A stretch of DNA of 64,000 bases from Phycisphaerae bacterium (GTDB lineage: Bacteria; Planctomycetota; Phycisphaerae; UBA1845; Fen-1342), in contig JANQNU010000088.1 of assembly GCA_028279405.1 (NCBI GenBank), positions 62,001 through 126,000 on the forward strand, in the 5' to 3' direction. A program made the position numbers and the translations under genes. The notes under the pieces were generated by a model. It saw only the letters and a program-made list of their open reading frames with translations. It was not told where the DNA came from and did not search any database. Positions 1 through 8,318 of the stretch are shown here, piece by piece; the stretch's first letter is position 1, and each line of letters opens with the position of its first letter.

Positions 1-2
1 GC

Positions 3-971
3 TGCTTCTGGATCACGCTCCTGGACCTCACGTACCTCTTCGCGTGGCACAAGGTGTTGGCGGCGGTCTGCCTGATCGGAATCGGAACATCGGGTGCGGC
101 GCTGCTGGTCACGGTCATGGCGAGTCTGCAACGCTTTGTTCCCGACGCGCGACGCGGACGGGTCTTCGGGGTCTCGGACATGGCCACGATGCTGTCGCTG
201 GCGACCACGACGGGCATCATCGGCCTGGCGCCGATCCCCAACCTCGATCGCTATGTCGCGGCGCTGCTCGCGCTGGCCGCCATCGGGATGGGGCTGTCGG
301 CGATCTACGCATGGAGGCGCTATCGGCGCGGATCGCGCTACCGTTGGGACGTGCAACTCACGCTGTGGCTCGTCCACCTGCACGCGCGCTTCTGGTGCCG
401 GATGAAGCGCGTCGGGCATTGCACGATCCCCGCGGAGGGCCCGGTGATCGTCGCGGCGAACCATGGCGCCGGCATCGATCCACTGATAATCGTCACGACA
501 TCGCCGTACCGACCGCCGGGCTATTTAGTGGAGAAGAAATACTACGAGACGCCCATCGCGAAATACTTCATGGACATGATCGGGTGCATCCCGGTCGACC
601 GTGAGAACCCGGGTCGCTCGTTCTTCACCAATTGCATGAAGCGTCTGAAGGAAGGCGGCGTCGTCGGTATCTTCCCGCAGGGCACATTCGAGGAACCGGG
701 CAAGCCGCGCCCGCCGGCCAAGGCCGGCATCGGCACGCTGGCACTCCGTAGCGGGGCAACCGTGATTCCAGTGCATATCGGCGGGACCCGCTACTACAAC
801 AACCCGTTCGCGTCCTTGTTCAGTCGCCACCACGTGCGCATCACGTGGGGCGCGCCGGTTGACTTGTCAAGCTTCGCCGGGCGCGAGCGCGACCCCGACG
901 CCCCGCAGCAGGTGGCCGACCGGATCATGGACGCCGTGTATGCCCTGGCGCCGACAGAAGCGTCCGACTAA
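3..971 (+). CDS. MFS transporter-acyltransferase (PlsC) fusion, 5' end outside window
   Basis: The reading frame is already open at the left edge, so only the last 322 residues are seen. The first ~100 visible residues are hydrophobic helices typical of the end of an MFS transporter, with an RRGRVFG loop. The rest is a 1-acyl-glycerol-3-phosphate/lysophospholipid acyltransferase domain with the H-x4-D motif (NHGAGIDP), an FPQGTFEEPG motif matching the family's acyl-acceptor block, and VIPVHIGG. Known fusions of this kind (LplT-Aas-like) flip lysophospholipids across the inner membrane and re-acylate them; that role is inferred here. It is convergent with the peptidase gene that follows. Confidence 0.85.
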   Translation, partial: CFWITLLDLTYLFAWHKVLAAVCLIGIGTSGAALLVTVMASLQRFVPDARRGRVFGVSDMATMLSLATTTGIIGLAPIPNLDRYVAALLALAAIGMGLSAIYAWRRYRRGSRYRWDVQLTLWLVHLHARFWCRMKRVGHCTIPAEGPVIVAANHGAGIDPLIIVTTSPYRPPGYLVEKKYYETPIAKYFMDMIGCIPVDRENPGRSFFTNCMKRLKEGGVVGIFPQGTFEEPGKPRPPAKAGIGTLALRSGATVIPVHIGGTRYYNNPFASLFSRHHVRITWGAPVDLSSFAGRERDPDAPQQVADRIMDAVYALAPTEASD

Positions 972-985
972 CCCGCCAGCCGCCA

Positions 986-2428
986 CTACTTCCGCGTCGG
1001 CGCGTCGAGTCGATCGGGCATTTCCGCCAACATGTAGGCCATCGCCGCCAGGCCGGCGACGTGCTCCGTCAGGGCATCCGGGTCGATCTTGTCGACCGTG
1101 TCGGCGTGCGTATGGTGATAGTCGAAGTACGTGTCATTCTGTGTGCTGACGCCGATGCAGGTCACGCCGTTGCCGATCAGCTGCCCGACATCGGCGCCGC
1201 TCCAGCCCGAGCGCACCCGCAACTCGCGGATCGGACGCAGGTGCTCGACCAGCTTGCGCAGACGCCGAGCCGCGAACGCCTCCTTCTGCGGGTAGAGGTG
1301 CTGCACCGAGAGCCCGCGGAGCGGGAACATCCCCGAGTCCGACTCGAGCGCCGCGATGTGTTTCGGCATCTCTTCGAGATGATCTTCCAGGTATTTCCGC
1401 GCGCCGCGCAATCCAGCCTCTTCATTGGTCCACAGAACGACCCGTATGGTGCGACGCGGTCGCAGGTCGAGCCGCTTGAGCAGGCTGACCGCTTCGATGC
1501 ACGCGATGCATGCGGCCCCGTCGTCGTGGGCCCCCTGCCCCACGTCCCATGAATCAAAGTGTCCGCTGATCAGCACGATCTCATCAGGCTTCTCGCGCCC
1601 GCGCAACTCGCCGACGACGTTCGCGGACGGAACCATCCCCTCGTCGCGAGCGCCCATCTTCAACGTCACGCGAACCGTTTCACCGCGGGCGCACATGCGC
1701 TCGATCATGTCCGCGTCTTCGAGCGTAACGGCTGCGGCCGGGATCCGCGGAATCGACGAATCGTCCGCATAGCGCATCGCTCCAGTGTGCGGCGATCGCA
1801 GACTGCGGGCCGTCGCCGACCGAACCAGGCACGCGACAGCTCCAGCCTTCGCGGCCCAGGTCGCGCCGCGCGTGCGGTAGCGCGAGCCGACGCCGTAATC
1901 GCTGCCGCGTTGCGGGTCGTAGGGCCGCATCGCCCTGTTGAACAGCACGATCTTACCCGCCGCCGCGTTCGGCCCCAGCTTCTCCAACGACTCGCGGTCG
2001 GGAAACGCCAGCACCTCGGCCGTGATGCCCTCGGGGGGCGTGCCTACCGAAAGCCCGAGGCCGAGCATCGGCAAGTCCGTTGCACGCGGAGTGTGCATCG
2101 TGAGCGATTCTTCACCGCGAACCCAGCGAGGCACCATCACCGGCTCCGCGACGACACGGTCGTAGCCGTCCTTCTTCATCTCCGCAATCGCCCACAGGAT
2201 CGCCTTTTCGAGGTTCTCGGAACCGCTCGCCCGCGGTCCGAACCGATCACAAAGCTCCACGAGCTTGCGCCACGCGTCGTTCTTCTCGCGCGCCCCGGAA
2301 ATGATCCGTTCGACCACCTTCGGCTCGAAGCCCATCTCCGCCGGCGGCTCGTCCGCGGCACGTGCGGTGTCCGTCGTGGTCAGAATTAGGGTGAAGATCG
2401 CGCCCGCTGAGAAGATCGCGCGGAACAT
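986..2428 (-). CDS. Secreted M28-family zinc metallopeptidase
   Basis: 480 aa. The N-terminus is a signal peptide (basic MFR, hydrophobic core, cleavage near ARA-AD). A PA-like insert follows (~130-270), then the M28 catalytic domain. Likely zinc and catalytic residues are H290 and D292 (GHFDSWDVG), D302 (AHDDGA), E336/E337 (TNEEAG), D364 (SDSG) and a His in DYHHTHAD near 440. The layout resembles carboxypeptidase Q/PGCP-type aminopeptidases that trim peptides outside the cytoplasm. The catalytic set looks complete. Exact specificity (amino- or dipeptidase) cannot be told from sequence. It appears to be transcribed alone. Confidence 0.9.
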   Translation of the reverse strand: MFRAIFSAGAIFTLILTTTDTARAADEPPAEMGFEPKVVERIISGAREKNDAWRKLVELCDRFGPRASGSENLEKAILWAIAEMKKDGYDRVVAEPVMVPRWVRGEESLTMHTPRATDLPMLGLGLSVGTPPEGITAEVLAFPDRESLEKLGPNAAAGKIVLFNRAMRPYDPQRGSDYGVGSRYRTRGATWAAKAGAVACLVRSATARSLRSPHTGAMRYADDSSIPRIPAAAVTLEDADMIERMCARGETVRVTLKMGARDEGMVPSANVVGELRGREKPDEIVLISGHFDSWDVGQGAHDDGAACIACIEAVSLLKRLDLRPRRTIRVVLWTNEEAGLRGARKYLEDHLEEMPKHIAALESDSGMFPLRGLSVQHLYPQKEAFAARRLRKLVEHLRPIRELRVRSGWSGADVGQLIGNGVTCIGVSTQNDTYFDYHHTHADTVDKIDPDALTEHVAGLAAMAYMLAEMPDRLDAPTRK

Positions 2429-2511
2429 AAGCCTGATTCTCCGATGCAGTTGGTGGTCGGCCCGTAGTCCATTGAGTATAGCCCGTCTCGGCGAAACCGC
2501 GAAAGCGGTCT

Positions 2512-2629
2512 GGTGGCACTGGTAGCTTGCTACCAGTGTTCAAAGGGTGCTGCAACCGAAAGCGCTACTCCACAAGCGCTATGTCAAACGCACGTTTCGA
2601 ACACTGGCGGACAAGCCGCCAGTGCCACC
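2512..2629. repeat. 118-bp element with terminal inverted repeats (family B copy 1)
   Basis: The ends are GGTGGCACTGG (2512-2522) and its exact complement CCAGTGCCACC (2619-2629). Inside the left end is a perfect hairpin with 10-bp arms CACTGGTAGC and a TT loop (2517-2538). Inside the right end is a 9-bp hairpin CACTGGCGG with loop ACAAG (2602-2624). The segment AACGCACGTT just before the right hairpin recurs in the copies near 56.6 and 61.7 kb. There is no coding capacity. It resembles a MITE- or REP-like palindromic element. Confidence 0.75.
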
Positions 2630-2682
2630 CTCCGTCGGTGCGTCCGAGCCCCGAGCGCTGGCGAAGGGATGAAGTGGCGGAC

Positions 2683-2844
2683 GGCGCCCCAGGGTTCTAC
2701 CCTGGGGGACACATTACTTGTGGCACGAACGCGTCCCCCCACACATTACTTGCCGCTGAAACACGTCCCCTACCCTAGAAGGGTGGGGCACCTTGGCAGG
2801 AGCGATCCCTGGGAACCCAGGGTGGGGCGGGCGTCTCGCCCGCC
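2683..2844. repeat. Hairpin cluster: family A element (2683-2792) and further palindromes
   Basis: Family A runs from GGCGCCCC to GGGGCACC. Its first hairpin is CCCCAGGG with loop TTCTA (2687-2707) and its second is ACCC with loop TAGAA plus flanking pairs (2767-2788). Similar composites lie at 29648-29723 and 49523-49603. Two more hairpins follow: CCCTGGG with an AA loop (2807-2822) and GGCGGGCG with loop TCT (2826-2844). The last recurs at 13984-14002 with loop AGA. The remainder of 2429-2910 holds no gene. Confidence 0.7.
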
Positions 2845-2910
2845 GTCGCCCCGTCGCTTGCGATCCGGGCTCGTCGTGTCGGTACTCGGGTCTGTGACGC
2901 CGACACTCCC

Positions 2911-3537
2911 CTACCCCTGCGTCAGTCCGCCGGTCGCTTCAAGCCAGTCGGCGATGCGTTCGCACGCTCCGGAAAGATCGTCGTCTGAGACATCGAGTTC
3001 GAACACCGATAGCCGCGATTCTGCGGCATATTGTCGGAGCAGTTCCTGCTCGCGGACGAAGGGCTCCAGATCGTCGTACTGGCGCGGGTTGCCGGAGACC
3101 TTCAAGCGCGCGTCACGCGCCGCCGGAAAGGTCTCGGGCCGGCGCGTGCAAAGGATGAGCCGAAAGTTGAGCGCCGCCAACCCCTCCTCCAACCAGTCGA
3201 ACCGATAGTCCTGCTGGTGGTGCGTCGTCTGGTAGGCGCGCGTCGAATGGTGGAACCGATCGACGATCCACGAGTAATAGCGCAGCGATTCGAACAGTGT
3301 CAGCCAAGTCCGGTAGGTATCGAGTGCCCGCTGTGCCTCGGTAGGCGCGAAGTTGATCAGCCCGCGGCCCCAGGGCTCATTCGTGAAACCGCACCATTCC
3401 GCCGAAACGATCGGCGAATGATAGCGATAGCGCCGCTCCCCCACGATGCGCGGATGCGCATTGAGCGCGAACGCCAGGTCGGTCTTATGCGTCAGCCGGG
3501 TACCTTCCAGAATAATGTGCGGGCAGAGTTTGGCCAT
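2911..3537 (-). CDS. P-loop kinase-like protein with degenerate Walker A motif
   Basis: 208 aa, weakly resembling thymidylate/deoxynucleoside kinases. The N-terminus has a hydrophobic strand then EGTRLTHKTDLA, which aligns with the nucleotide-binding loop but has His where the second Gly of G-x4-GK[ST] should be. IVDRFHHS near residue 92 resembles the DR-x-H-x-S motif of nucleoside kinases. LILCTRRPETF occupies the position of the LID/base region. It lies 65 bp downstream of the NrnA-like gene on the same strand, so co-transcription and a nucleotide-metabolism role are plausible. The substrate is unknown and it may be catalytically altered. Confidence 0.6.
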   Translation of the reverse strand: MAKLCPHIILEGTRLTHKTDLAFALNAHPRIVGERRYRYHSPIVSAEWCGFTNEPWGRGLINFAPTEAQRALDTYRTWLTLFESLRYYSWIVDRFHHSTRAYQTTHHQQDYRFDWLEEGLAALNFRLILCTRRPETFPAARDARLKVSGNPRQYDDLEPFVREQELLRQYAAESRLSVFELDVSDDDLSGACERIADWLEATGGLTQG

Positions 3538-3602
3538 CGAGCGATTCTTCGTCCCTCACGACTCGACGAGCAAGGAAAGACGCCTTCGCACTAAGGGACG
3601 AT

Positions 3603-4595
3603 CTAGGCGGATCCGAGCCCTTGGGCCGCCTCTTCGATGACGCGTGGGAGCGTCGCATCCCAGGCCCCGTGAAGACGTGCCCCGGCGGCGCGTGCGTGAC
3701 CGCCGCCGCCGTACCGCGTCGCAAGATCGGCGACATCCAGGGTATGCTTGCTGCGGAAGTTGGCGCGGATCGTGCCGTCTTCCTCCTCGGTGAACATGAT
3801 CGTGGCGACGACCCCCGCCAGCTTGCCCGGCTCGTTGACCAGGTCGTCCGTCATCGTCCGGTCCGCGCCCGTCGCTTCGAAGTCGGCCGGACGAAGCGAA
3901 AGTACGGCAAGTCGACCGTCGGCGTGCAATTGCATCCGATCGAGCATGCGGGCCGCAAGCCGAAGACGCGCCGGGTGCTCCCGCTCGTGAATGAGCGAAT
4001 ACAAGCGGTGCGGCGCGACGCCGAGCGAAACCAGCGCCGCAGCAGCCTCGAGCACGCGGGCATCCGTGTTCGAGAAACGAAACCAGCCGCAATCGGTCGC
4101 GATGCCGGCGAAAAGGGCCTGTGCAGTCGTCTCATCGACCGTCGCACCCAGATCACGCAGCAACTCGTGAACCATCAGGCACGTGGCGGCGGCCGTGTCG
4201 TCGAAAACCCGCAAATCTCCGGGACGCGTTCCGATGTCGTCGTACGTTTGATGGTGGTCGATCACCAATATGCGCGGCGCCTGGCGGAGAAATTCCAACG
4301 CCGACTCGAGTTGGTTGAGCGAGCAGGTGTCGGCGATGATCACCGCATCGCAATTGTGTGCTAGAACGTCGCGGCTGGTCTCCCAATCCAGCCACGGGAC
4401 CGCGTCCGCGAGCCAGTCGTAGCGCGCCGGGACGGGGTCGAACAGCGCCGTCTGAGGCTTTTTCCCCAGCGACGTCAGATAGCGATGCAGCGCGGCTGTC
4501 GCGCCGAGCGCATCGCCGTCCGGCCGACGGTGCGTCAGAACTATCGGCGTGTGGCACTCCTGCAACCATTCGGATACGCTTCGCGATTCGATCAT
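3603..4595 (-). CDS. DHH-family phosphoesterase, NrnA-like oligoribonuclease/pAp phosphatase
   Basis: 330 aa from the ATG at 4595, which opens MIESRSVSEWL. An upstream in-frame ATG (4646) would add residues unlike the family and run into the divergent gene. The DHH domain shows THRRPDGDALG (~22-30), DTC (~89), DHHQTYDD (~113) and later the DHHA1 motif GGGGHARAAG (~296-305), giving all the Mn-binding residues expected of NrnA. Such enzymes degrade 2-5 nt RNA fragments and dephosphorylate pAp. It heads a likely two-gene transcript with the kinase-like gene. Confidence 0.88.
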   Translation of the reverse strand: MIESRSVSEWLQECHTPIVLTHRRPDGDALGATAALHRYLTSLGKKPQTALFDPVPARYDWLADAVPWLDWETSRDVLAHNCDAVIIADTCSLNQLESALEFLRQAPRILVIDHHQTYDDIGTRPGDLRVFDDTAAATCLMVHELLRDLGATVDETTAQALFAGIATDCGWFRFSNTDARVLEAAAALVSLGVAPHRLYSLIHEREHPARLRLAARMLDRMQLHADGRLAVLSLRPADFEATGADRTMTDDLVNEPGKLAGVVATIMFTEEEDGTIRANFRSKHTLDVADLATRYGGGGHARAAGARLHGAWDATLPRVIEEAAQGLGSA

Positions 4596-4668
4596 GGGGC
4601 GGATTGTAGCGGTAATGGCCGCCGCTGACCCACGGCTGTCAGCCAAATGTTCCGGAGTCGATCACGCG

Positions 4669-5721
4669 ATGCCCGCACTGCCGCAACTCGCAGACCTCGC
4701 TTCGTACCGGCCATGTGACTGGGACCTGAAGCAGGATGAACGCGGTCGACAAGGATGGGTGACGCTCTTCCGCACGAGTCTGGAACGAAAGCGCTCGCTC
4801 TACTTCGCCGAGTTCCCCGATCTGAGCACGGCGCAGTTCGAGGCGTTCCAGCAGGATCATGATGCCGCGTTCGCCGAAATCCAGGACCATCCCGAACGCT
4901 TCGAACGCGTCGACGTCCTGGCCCTTACGCGGCTTGGCTATCAGTTGCGGGCGAAACACGGCCTCGCCGACCCCTACCTTCACATTCGCGAGCGGGAGAA
5001 CGCCGTCGCGCTCGATCTCCTGCCGCGCCTGCTGGCATCGCTCGATCGACTGCCGCTGGAGCAACAGGCACCACAACTGGCCGAGGGCCTGCTCGCCGGC
5101 AATATGTTCGACCTGGGATCGCCGGAGACGATCAAGCGCTACTTCGCTAACCAAACCGGGTTCGCCGAAGCGCGGGCCGCGTTGCCGGCGCGCCCGTGGT
5201 GGATCGATGAGGTCGAACCCTGGCAGCGAGACTGGAACCGGGAGCGGTTCCGGCATGTGGCTTTCTTCGTCGACAACGCGGGTTCGGACTTGATCCTGGG
5301 CGCCATCCCGATGACGCGCTGGATGTTGGCCCAGGGGGCCCGCGTGACGCTGGTGGCGAACAGCGAGCCGGCGCTCAATGACATTACGGCGGAAGAGCTG
5401 ACGGCCTTAATGCCGGCACTGACCGCGGCGGCGCCCGAGCTGGCGACGGCGTGGTCCGCGGATCGTCTGGCGGTGGTGGCCAGCGGGGCGGCCCAGCCGT
5501 TGCTCGATCTGTCCGACTTGTCGGCGGCGTGTGTTTCCGCGATATCGGACGCCGACCTCATCATGTTGCACGGTATGGGGAGGAGCATCGAGAGCAACTT
5601 CGGCGCGCGGTTTCGGACAGCGTCGCTGAAGACCGCGGTCGTCAAGGACGCCAACGTGGCCCAATGGCTGGGCTGTCGACTGTTGGATTGCCGGTTCGCG
5701 TTCGCACCGGGTGCGGGTTGA
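4669..5721 (+). CDS. DUF89-family damage-control phosphatase
   Basis: 350 aa if the ATG at 4669 is used (GGAG 12 nt upstream). ATG 4615 is an alternative. An N-terminal helical region is followed by the DUF89 core: FFVDNAGSDLILG, where Asp binds metal, and TLVANSEPALNDIT. The later stretches LIMLHGMGRSIESNFG and LKTAVVKDANVAQWLG correspond to the metal-binding GMGR...N and VxK blocks of the C-terminal half of human PANK4. The family removes phosphate from damaged or excess phosphometabolites (4'-phosphopantetheine, sugar phosphates). The gene is divergent from the NrnA-like gene. Confidence 0.82.
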   Translation: MPALPQLADLASYRPCDWDLKQDERGRQGWVTLFRTSLERKRSLYFAEFPDLSTAQFEAFQQDHDAAFAEIQDHPERFERVDVLALTRLGYQLRAKHGLADPYLHIRERENAVALDLLPRLLASLDRLPLEQQAPQLAEGLLAGNMFDLGSPETIKRYFANQTGFAEARAALPARPWWIDEVEPWQRDWNRERFRHVAFFVDNAGSDLILGAIPMTRWMLAQGARVTLVANSEPALNDITAEELTALMPALTAAAPELATAWSADRLAVVASGAAQPLLDLSDLSAACVSAISDADLIMLHGMGRSIESNFGARFRTASLKTAVVKDANVAQWLGCRLLDCRFAFAPGAG

Positions 5722-5732
5722 CGATTCGGCGC

Positions 5733-5762
5733 TTGCAAGCTCACCGAGAATTGACGTAAACT
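5733..5762 (+). promoter_or_regulatory. Possible sigma-70-type promoter for tssB
   Basis: TTGCAA (5733-5738) and TAAACT (5757-5762) are separated by 18 bp, each matching 4 of 6 consensus bases, about 90 bp before the tssB start. This is a weak call. No sigma-54 pattern (GG-N10-GC) was found here, unlike upstream of hcp. Confidence 0.3.
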
Positions 5763-5850
5763 ACAGGCTCATGTACCCGTTACGAGATCGGTAGCCCGCC
5801 GGCTCCACGGGCCGATCTGCACGTGCGTCCGCAATTACAGGAACGAAAAC

Positions 5851-6357
5851 ATGGCCGACCAGTCCAGAGCCCCCAAGGAACGCGTCAACATCACGTACCG
5901 CCCGGCGACCAACACCAAGGAGCAGAAAGAGCTGCCCCTGCGGATGGCCATGCTCGGCGATTACACGCTGCGGCCGGACGACACCCCGCTCGAGGAGCGG
6001 AAGATGATCCGGGTCGACAAGGACAGCTTCAATGACGTGATGAAGAGCCAGAAGCTCGGCGTCACGGTCAATGTCGGCAACAAGCTGACCGGCCAGGAAG
6101 GCGACGAGATGGGCGTGAAGCTGGACTTCGCGACCCTCAAGGACTTCGAGCCGGAGCAGATCGCGCGGCAGGTTCCGGAGCTGAATCAACTGCTCGAGAC
6201 GCGCGAGGCGCTGACGGCGCTGAAGGCCCCGCTCTCCAACAAGCGCGACTTCCAGAAGAAGATCCAGGAGATCGTCAAGGACGAGGAGACGCGCAAGAAG
6301 CTGATGGACGTCTTCAAGCAGGCCGGCGCAGAAGGTGGAGATGGTGGCGGAGAATAG
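5851..6357 (+). CDS. tssB: Type VI secretion contractile sheath small subunit TssB (VipA)
   Basis: 168 aa, the usual TssB length. Family hallmarks are RVNITY near the start, LPLRMAMLGDY, the segment LEERKMIRVDKDSFNDVMKSQ, and a C-terminal helix KKIQEIVKDEETRKKLM, which in known sheaths contributes to TssB-TssC packing. With TssC it builds the cytoplasmic sheath whose contraction fires the Hcp tube. It precedes tssC by 84 bp on the same strand. The acidic/Gly tail (GGDGGGE) is unremarkable. Confidence 0.96.
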   Translation: MADQSRAPKERVNITYRPATNTKEQKELPLRMAMLGDYTLRPDDTPLEERKMIRVDKDSFNDVMKSQKLGVTVNVGNKLTGQEGDEMGVKLDFATLKDFEPEQIARQVPELNQLLETREALTALKAPLSNKRDFQKKIQEIVKDEETRKKLMDVFKQAGAEGGDGGGE

Positions 6358-6441
6358 CGGCCCGGCGCGCCGCGTAACGGATCAAAGTGTACCAGTGGCG
6401 GCTGGGACGCCACGCAGCGTGAATCGATAGCGGAGTTAGCC

Positions 6442-7914
6442 ATGGCCGACGCCCCACAGGCAGCACAGCAGGAACAACAGCTTCCCGACGACGTCTCGTC
6501 GCTGCTCGACGAGATTACGGTCGCGACCGGCATCAAGGACGAGCAGGCCAAACGCGTCGCGCGGCGCGGCGTGCAGGAGCTGCTGGCAAATCTCGTCAGT
6601 TCACCAGCCGAGAAGATCGACAAGGCGCTGATCGACGCGTACATCGCTGAGATCGACAACAAGCTCAGCGCCCAGATCGACGAGATCCTGCATCATGAGG
6701 AGGTGCAGAAACTCGAGTCCGCGTGGCGCGGACTGAAGTTCGTGATCGATCAGACGGACTTCCGTGAGAACGTTCGCATCGACATCCTCAACGTCTCGAA
6801 GGACGAGTTGCTCGAGGATTTCGAGAATTCGCCGGAAATTACCAAGTCGGGCCTGTACCAGCACATTTACACCGCGGAATTCGGTCAGGCCGGCGGCGAG
6901 CCGATCGGCGCCATGGTCTCGAACTACGAGTTCGGCCCGGGCCCACGCGACATCGCGCTGGCACAGAAGGTCTCCGCCGTCGGCGCCATGGCACACTGCC
7001 CGTTCGTTGCGGCGGCGGGTGCCGAAATGTTCGGCGTCGACGATTTCCAGGAGCTTCCCAAGCTCAAGGACCTCGAGAGCGTGTTCGAGGGCCCGCAATA
7101 CACGAAGTGGAACTCGTTCCGCGACAGTCCCGATGCACGTTACTTCGCGCTGACCATGCCACGTTTCCTGTTGCGTCATCCGTACGATCCCTCGGCCAAT
7201 CCGGTCAAGGCGTTCAACTACGAAGAGAAGGTCACGGACGACCACCACAAGTACTTGTGGGGCAATGCTTCGTTCGCGTTCGCGACGCGTCTGACGGACA
7301 GCTTCGCGAAGTCGCGCTGGACGATGAACTGCACCGGCCCGCAGGCGGGCGGAATGGTCGAAAACCTGGTGCTGCATCAGTACAAGACGATGGAAGGGAT
7401 CGAAACCAAGATCCCGACCGAGGTGTTGATCTCCGATCGTCGCGAGTTCGAACTGGCCGAATGTGGCTTCATCGGACTGACGATGTACAAGAACACCGAC
7501 AAGGCCTGTTTCTTCAGCGCCAACTCGGTACAGAAGCCCAAGACCTTCGCGGACACCGAAGAAGGTCGGCGGGACCAGACGAACTACAAGCTCGGAACGC
7601 GGTTGCCGTACATGATGATGATCTCGCGGCTGGCCCATTACCTGAAGGTGATCCAGCGCGACAACATCCAGACCTGGCAGACGCCGACGAAGATGCAGAC
7701 CGAGCTCAACGACTGGATGCGGCAGTACGCCGCCGACATGGACAATCCGACCGCCGAGGTCGCGAATCGCCGACCGATCCGCAAGTTCGACGTCAAGGTC
7801 GAGGAGATCGAAGGCGACGTCGGCTTCTACAAGGTCGACTTGCAGGTGATGCCGCACATCAAGTTCGAGGGCGCGAACTTCTCGCTCTCGCTGGTGGGCA
7901 AGCTGGACAAGTAG
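6442..7914 (+). CDS. tssC: Type VI secretion contractile sheath large subunit TssC (VipB)
   Basis: 490 aa, full family length. The N-terminal helix region ends in the diagnostic LESAWRGLKFVIDQTDF. Then come GAMVSNYEFGPGP, FGVDDFQELP, the conserved RFLLRHPYDPSANPVKAFNYEE block, the TKIPTEVLISDRREFEL core and the C-terminal FDVKVEEIEGDVGFYKV...FSLSLVGKLDK. It forms heterodimers with TssB in the contractile sheath. A strong intrinsic terminator follows within 50 bp, so the sheath pair is a transcription unit separate from hcp. Confidence 0.97.
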   Translation: MADAPQAAQQEQQLPDDVSSLLDEITVATGIKDEQAKRVARRGVQELLANLVSSPAEKIDKALIDAYIAEIDNKLSAQIDEILHHEEVQKLESAWRGLKFVIDQTDFRENVRIDILNVSKDELLEDFENSPEITKSGLYQHIYTAEFGQAGGEPIGAMVSNYEFGPGPRDIALAQKVSAVGAMAHCPFVAAAGAEMFGVDDFQELPKLKDLESVFEGPQYTKWNSFRDSPDARYFALTMPRFLLRHPYDPSANPVKAFNYEEKVTDDHHKYLWGNASFAFATRLTDSFAKSRWTMNCTGPQAGGMVENLVLHQYKTMEGIETKIPTEVLISDRREFELAECGFIGLTMYKNTDKACFFSANSVQKPKTFADTEEGRRDQTNYKLGTRLPYMMMISRLAHYLKVIQRDNIQTWQTPTKMQTELNDWMRQYAADMDNPTAEVANRRPIRKFDVKVEEIEGDVGFYKVDLQVMPHIKFEGANFSLSLVGKLDK

Positions 7915-7933
7915 CCGACTGATGGCAGGGTGA

Positions 7934-7964
7934 GGCCGCCCCATAGTCGCGGGGCGGCCCTTTT
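7934..7964 (+). terminator. Intrinsic terminator after tssC
   Basis: The 9-bp stem GGCCGCCCC / GGGGCGGCC (7934-7942 and 7951-7959) is perfect, with an 8-nt loop, and is followed by C and TTTT. It separates tssBC from hcp. Confidence 0.85.
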
Positions 7965-8047
7965 CGTTCTTCGCGGTCGAATTCGAGGCGCCTCTCGATG
8001 CCCGAACCGACCGTTGCTCCCAAGGATGGGGACTCGGTGGGACCCGT

Positions 8048-8156
8048 TGGGGAATCGATTCCCCACCCAGTGCCCGGCACACCTGCGGGCACCGGACGCG
8101 CGGCGTTGTTCTCGCCGACAGAAGCTATTTCTAACCTTATTATTTTCAATGAGTTG
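8048..8156 (+). promoter_or_regulatory. Upstream palindromes and IHF-like site of the hcp control region
   Basis: The perfect 18-bp palindrome TGGGGAATCGATTCCCCA lies at 8048-8065. The inverted repeat GTGCCCG (8070-8076) / CGGGCAC (8086-8092) follows. In the only AT-rich part of the gap, TTTCAATGAGTTG (8144-8156) matches the IHF consensus WATCAANNNNTTR at 12 of 13 positions. This order, activator-like palindrome, bend site, then sigma-54 promoter about 130-150 bp downstream, is what enhancer-dependent promoters use. The activator itself is not in the window. The match is seen directly; function is inferred. Confidence 0.55.
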
Positions 8157-8196
8157 CGGTGTTTTCGCACGAGCCGGACCAGGCTCGGCGAACGTC

Positions 8197-8211
8197 TGGC
8201 ACGGGTCTTGT
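8197..8211 (+). promoter_or_regulatory. Candidate sigma-54 promoter for hcp
   Basis: TGGCACGGGTCTTGT places a consensus -24 element (TGGCAC) and a -12 element (TTGT, consensus TTGC) at the required spacing. It lies ~108 bp before the hcp ATG and downstream of the tssC terminator. Sigma-54 control of hcp operons is established in Vibrio cholerae and pseudomonads. The single departure is T for C in the -12 GC. Confidence 0.7.
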
Positions 8212-8318
8212 ATATAGGACACGCGTGCAAACAGTTTGGAGAACGCGGCTGACGGAAAGCCGATCGCGAGTTTGCGTAAACAATCAACACTCTGGAAGGA
8301 CCAGAAGGAGTCACAGCC

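Noticed and set aside
2513-3208. 231-codon + strand ORF through repeat island 1
   Set aside because: It is composed of translated palindromes and the antisense of the kinase-like gene.
5722-5850. Sigma-54 promoter before tssB
   Set aside because: No GG-N10-GC pair is found; only a weak sigma-70-like pair.
6601-8082. Long antisense ORF (493 codons) opposite tssC
   Set aside because: High GC leaves antisense frames open; the composition is Arg/Val/Leu-rich without motifs and the + strand gene is certain.
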